Positions 58,508 through 64,000 of a DNA stretch of 64,000 bases are shown here, in pieces (the stretch's first letter is position 1; each line of letters starts with the position of its first letter). The DNA comes from Apus apus (Eukaryota > Chordata > Aves > Apodiformes > Apodidae). The DNA is taken from the NCBI RefSeq assembly GCF_020740795.1, contig NC_067284.1, positions 102,787,440 to 102,851,439 of the forward strand. Reading direction: 5' to 3'. The position numbers and the translations under genes are program-made. The notes beneath the pieces are model-generated. The model searched no databases, had not been told where the DNA came from, and saw only the letters and a program-made list of their open reading frames with translations.

Positions 58508-61500
58508 GGACCAAAAAAATATACAGTTTAACACTGGCCCTAGGAAAAAGTGAAAAGCTGAAGTTTAGCAGGCTGAATAGCTCACCACCATACATTTTCC
58601 CCAACTGGAGACAGTATGAAAAATCACAAAATGGGAAAAAAAAGTGCGTGTTAAAGGAATCCTGCATGTGGATCCTTTTCATATTCTTACTGGTAGAAAG
58701 AGGGAGAAAAACACGTTATCATTACAAACGAGTTTTAAGCCCTTGAAGAATATGATATATGCTCACACATGCTCTCACATACACAAAAGCACAGCCCCCT
58801 GCTGCCTGACAGAAGAAGTACCCACCTGCCCTCTTAGTTTTCAAATTCATAGCTGATTTTAAAGCAGCTTACTTGCTGAGATGTAATAGTAGCACATCTT
58901 TTCATGGACAAAATTCTCATTAATTTTTCTGTTTATTTACAGAATTTCTTAGAGACTTTATAGAAAGTAAAAATGGGTCTGTATCAGTATGGGAAGCACT
59001 CAAGCTTTGTGAATATTTGAAAATCTGACTGAGAATTACAGGTGAGATGATTTATGTTAAAATGTTTTTGTTAGGATGTAATTAAATCCTCAGGAAACTA
59101 GTTGTCTAAAATAGCAGAATTAAGGCTAGGGAATCATAAATGTTTTCAAGGACAACATTTTCAATTGAGAAAACAGCCTCCTCATGAAAGGCAGCAAGTA
59201 CACATTTTCATTCTCCACTACTTCAGTGTTTCTTGGCAGACTATCACAGCAAAAGCAAATTTTGTTTTGAGTCTTTTGTCTTGCCTTTAGCTTCTTCCAC
59301 TTCTTCCTTTTCATTTCCTGGCCTTTGCAGGAAAATTTGGGTGATTGGCTGTTAACCTGAATTCTCTTTGGAAGGAACCTACTTCTCCATGATGACTGTT
59401 GGGATGTTTAAAAACTAATTCCCTTTTCTGAGTAAAAAATTCTCCATTCTAAACTCCTGTAACTAGTGACTGTGTAACTGGAATTGATTCTCAGGAAATA
59501 GAAAGAGAAAGAACTGTGAAAACGGAAATCACTTACACTGGGAATCCTTATTTTTAGAACTTCCAGGTCATTTCCAGACCCAGTGGGTTGCCGAGATTTA
59601 GGATTTTACTTATTCTTTCTCATTGTTGTAGAGTAGTTAAACTTGGAGTTATTATAGGAGTTGCTGGTGTCAGACCAGTCTCACTCTAACCCATATGAAC
59701 ATCTCCCTTGTCCTTCCTTGTTTGCCTGGAAGTTCCAAGCTTGCACGATGATGGCATAGATTTAGAAAAGAGACAGAAGTTAGTAGGCAACTGGTGAATC
59801 AGTCACCTAACGTGTTGTGTGTCACACAGCAGGAATGCCATTGTCTTCAGCATCCAGTCCCTTTACTCCCCAGTGAGGTAATGTTTTTACCATTTCGTAC
59901 TGTCCTTTTAAGACAAGAACTGGTGCTGCAGGGCCAGCATTGCCAGAGCTCTCCCTTGCATCATCTTCCAGTCTTGATGAGCCTGGCTTGCCAGCTTTCT
60001 GGTACGACTAGCTGCCAGTGGGACTGGCCACCAGGAGGCTGGCATCCCATAAGCATCCCCCAGTAACCTGTGATGACTTCTGTTTGCTTCAAATCTGTTT
60101 GAGAAGAAGCCTCTGCATTTCTGCAGCACCATGCACTGCTAGTGCCAAAAATTTAGGCTGGGAGTGCCTGACTGGCTTTATTTTCAATCTTTTGTCCTTC
60201 CTGTCCTTCAAGCGGCGTTCCTGGGGGAGCTATATGGGAGGTGAGCATGCTGAAGACAGCAGGCTGACCACTTATGTGCAGATGCTTTTGCAAATCAAGG
60301 GAGGAAAAAAAAGGCTTCCAAAACTTCACTATGCAGGTTCAGCCCCACACCTAGGAGTGAGAAATATGTTCCCTTTTGTCAGAGATGGAGGTCAGAGATG
60401 TTTCTTTCTTTCATCGTGAAACAGTGTTGTAGTTAACACCTGCATTTCCTGGTAACAGCAATACTGGGATGTGTTGTCAGATACCTCTCTCTGGGAAACA
60501 AATTGCTGCCAAGTTTATCCCATTCCCCCAGAGGAGCAAGTAGAGCAGGACACCACTGTCATAATTCCTCCTGGGTCAGCATACGTAGGGTAGCTCTGGG
60601 TCATGTGTTAGGACACCCCTCTGCTGTGGGCTATCACAGCAGATGGGTGCCAGGCACCAGCAAACTACTGAGCCTCTCTCACCCAAAAATGCTTATGTGA
60701 GAGCACCCACCATCACAGGGAGCTTCAAGTTGCAGACAAGATCTAGGTATCCTAAGTAGGCATCTACATCACATTATCTCCAAGAGGAGGAGAGAGCATG
60801 TTGATGCTATATGCACAGGTGCATGAGGGATGTGGGAACCACCTGTGGAAGTCTGGCTAGTCACTTTGCCTCCATTATTGGCACTGATCCAGAGTAAAGT
60901 CCTGGAGGAAGGCTGCAGAGAGAAGCCAGCATCAGGAGCCAGTGCAGGGGATGAAGAAAGCATCCTGCAGTTTTGACTGGGCTTTTTTTGGAATGAACAG
61001 CCCAAAGCCTGGGTCCCATAGCTTCCTTCTCACCCATCCCTTCAGGCTCACTCTGCACACTCCTGTCCTTTTCTTCCTTCCAGATTCTTTCTATTCTTTC
61101 CTTCTTGTGGTTGTCTTTCCATTTCACTGATCCTTCTGTTACTTTCTGATCACAACCTTAACATTTCTTCTCTTGGTGTGGGTATTACATACTTCCCTTT
61201 GCCCAGCATCTGTCTGGTCTAGTGGAGCTCTGCAGGGGGATCTCAAGCCTCCTGCCTCTGCACAACTCTGAATTTGATGCTGCATCAAAACTGTGAGTCT
61301 CCAAATCAACTAAAGGCTGCAAAGCAACTGTTGTGAGCAAATAATTTTTAAAATTTTGCTTCAGTTTCTGTGAGATAGGTGTTTATTAAGTAAAATATAC
61401 ACACACATGCTCACACAGACTTTCTCCCCAAACTGCAGCCTTTTTTACCAAGCAGTAGGATGTGGAAAGTACGAAGAACATGAAAATATTCAAATGAGCT

Positions 61501-62759
61501 TAGAGAGCTAGACTGTGTCTACTGGTTGATCTTCTGGATAAACAGAGCCTTTTGTGGGGAGGGAGGGGGGGAAGAGAGAGGGAAAAAACCTCAAGAAAAT
61601 AAGTTTTATTTAAAAAAAAACATAAAGACTCTAAACAAGCACAGTTTTTGTGGTGTGACAGGAGCTCATGATCCAGCTTCTGTGTTTAACTTTAGGAAGA
61701 CAATGGTTTTCTTTGGAGACTAAACACCTCAACATCAAGGGGAAAAATCTTGCAAACTTACTGACAAAAATTACAAAGGTCTCCTGTTAACTGAAATGAA
61801 GTGCTGCCTAAACCAGGCAGAAGAATTTGGCTGTATGACAGAGCAATAAGTGATTTTGCAGTGTCAAATTACCACAGACCAGAACTTGCTGGGGTGATGA
61901 TGGGCTGATCCTTCTGTCTGTTAAAAGTAACATCTCTGTGAGTCATTCTAGGTAATTTATCAGAGGTTTTTTTCTGCCTCTACAGCAGGAAACCTCTCCT
62001 TTCTGGTGGGAATTTTCCCTGTACAATAGCAGAGTTTGCTGTGGTTTTATAGAAAGGGAATCCATATGTGCCTCCCAGGTATGCAATTGTCAGGGCTGTG
62101 GTTTAGTTTGGTAGTTCTGATATTTTAACCACATGATCCATAGCATTTCTTCTTCCACTAATTGAGCTCTCTGCAATGGCTTTCTGGGGTCCTGGGCTTT
62201 ACCCATAGCTCGTGCCTCCTCCTGGTCGCTTGCTCTACCACTTGCAAATACCCACTGGGCGTAAGACCCTTAGCACCTTCATCTGAGACAAACAGGGTGC
62301 ATGTATAGAAAAGTGGCCGCAAAAACAGTGGTCTAAGACTCTCCAATGTAAGACATCTGTCAGTTTGCTCCCTGGGTGCATGTCTGCCAGGATCTGGCCA
62401 ATGCCCCAGCACAGGTGGTTAGTTTTATACCAGATAAGCTGGGCTGGTACAAATGGCTCCTGCCCCCTGGGCTCTCCTGTGAGCACAAAGCTGTGCCACA
62501 TCATCCCCCCCCCACTCCTCATGAGTGGCCTACACCCATCAGTTCTGCTGTTGATCAAATCCCAGCTGGTAATGGTGTTTCACTCAGCCCACTCAGCCTG
62601 CATTTTAATCACTGGAATGGCATCAGTCATTTTTTCTGTGCCATTTATATAGCATGGCACCTAACAGGAAAATTTCTAGACATATAGAGGATCTGGAAAA
62701 AGAGATGGATATAGGAAGAAACAAAGAGATCAGGAGGGTAAGGCTGACATATATTATCC

Positions 62760-62776
62760 TTTTTTTTTTTTTTTTC
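62760..62776. repeat. T-run
   Basis: Seventeen or so consecutive T bases. Confidence 0.85.
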
Positions 62777-64000
62777 CAATAACTTCTCTTGAATCTCATG
62801 TTTATATATGAAAATACCTCCTGTTCTTCATGAAGAAGTTCTGCCCACACAAAAAGGGGCTCTGTGCTGCACTTTAAAATAAGCACTGTTTAATATTTTT
62901 TGCAGGGCAGAACATCTTCTTAAAAAGAAACCATACAAAACCATGTTTCCATTGCTATCTCTGCCCTGTTCTGGGTGGTAAGCACTGAAAAAAGGGAAGG
63001 TGTGCCCCCTGACAATGTTCCTTGGCACAATTGGTGCTTTAGCTTCCAGGCAGTCATCTTGAAAGAGAAAGTTCTCCCTGTTAATGAAGGTAACACTGTG
63101 GTTACTTAATTACAGCAAGCAAATGGCTGTGAAAACAAACAAAGTAAAAAAGACCTTTCATCAGTAGCTGAATTATGCCAGTAACTGCAAGTTAATGTTC
63201 CTACAGGTAATAAACATATAACAAGCAATTATATTTGGAAGACAACAGTGCTGTAGTTGGTGATGTCATGAAATGTTGACAACTCTTGCTGTGTCTCCTA
63301 AAGAGAAGTGAAAAGCACTGGGGACGTCTGGGGCTCTGATGCTCTGATGAACATATTTTCACCAACACATGCATGATCACTGTCCCAGCCAGCCAGTACC
63401 AATGTCTGTTGCTGTACTGCTCAGGCCGGGAGCATGGTGACTGCATCCAGGCCACAGTGGGCTTGCCTCAGCCCTCCTCTGAGCCCCATGTAGTGGAGCT
63501 GGGACTATAGGACACAATGAGTGTAACTTCTGTGTTTTCTCAGTTCAAAGTGTCTGAAGCAATGAGGGGGTTGCATCGCAGCCCACTACAGAAGTACTTT
63601 TAAAACATGAAGCTGAGGATACCTCCAGGCTGCTGCATGCCACACCACGTGGAGTGAGGCTGTGGGGACACAGGTGCCTGGGGCTGCCTGTGTGGAGCAG
63701 TGCTGGAGGACCATGTGGATTGAAGGATGGCAAACCTGGTGCAGATTGCCCATGCCACCTGCTCAGGCCATCCTGGGGTGAACAGTTCTCCCCACTGCAC
63801 CTGGGTTTGTTTCAGAGCGAATGAGCTGCCCTGTCCTGAAAGAACTCGGAAGTGAACAGATGCTTCTTCATGGCTGATGCGCAGGGGGCTGGGAGTGGTT
63901 GAGTTAGCTTGCAGCCTAGATGAGAGTATGACAGCATAGCCAGAACAGCATCCTTTCTCACCCATTTCGTCATATGTGCCAGTGATCTTATCTTGCCATC

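Larger units (their letters stand above)
55931..64000. other. far upstream flank without recognised genes
   Basis: No coding exon, RNA gene or recent transposon was recognised. Simple repeats include AAAC units at 58488-58507 and a T-run at 62760-62776. Minus-strand open frames at 62158-62558 with many charged residues resemble no family I know. Confidence 0.55.

Noticed and set aside
62158-62558. Two overlapping minus-strand frames with charged residues, suspected viral remnant
   Set aside because: No recognisable retroviral motif, LTR or duplication was found around them.
1-64000. CRISPR arrays, bacterial operons, prophage or tRNA genes
   Set aside because: None seen. Introns, CR1 LINEs and a CpG-island promoter show vertebrate nuclear DNA, where the first three are not expected.

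Overview
The window is vertebrate nuclear DNA, and the CR1 retrotransposon fragments and an ERVL-type solo LTR indicate a bird. The species cannot be told from the sequence. Only one protein-coding gene can be supported: TNFAIP3 (A20), complete and on the minus strand. Its coding exons run from 18626 down to 7394. A non-coding first exon sits in a CpG island near 21.9-22.1 kb, and the 3' UTR probably ends near 5.92 kb.

Layout: 1-5.92 kb is non-coding sequence downstream of the gene. 5.92-7.39 kb is the AU-rich 3' UTR with a perfect miR-29 seed match close to the stop codon. 7.39-18.63 kb holds eight coding exons with canonical GT/AG junctions. They encode an OTU deubiquitinase domain with an intact Asp/Cys/His triad, followed by all seven A20-type zinc fingers (797 aa, or 802 aa with an alternative exon 8 donor). 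21.5-22.6 kb is the CpG-island promoter, with two NF-kB sites about two helical turns apart, an E-box, an AP-1 site and GC boxes. This fits the known logic of A20: NF-kB induces the gene and the protein then shuts NF-kB signalling down.

22.6-64 kb is the upstream flank with no recognisable gene. It carries about nine CR1 fragments in both orientations, two solo LTRs with TG...CA ends and 5-bp target-site duplications (29432-30138 and 47502-48553), a MIR/CORE-SINE-like relic, and simple repeats. I recognised no CR1 or LTR between 1 and 22.6 kb.

No new multi-gene system was found. The best leads are the apparent loss of the MALT1 cleavage arginine in A20, two competing in-frame donors at exon 8, an in-frame ATG at the first base of exon 2 plus an upstream ORF in exon 1, and a candidate NF-kB/IRF element in intron 2. 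Splice sites, transcript ends and regulatory sites were read by eye and have no transcript support here.
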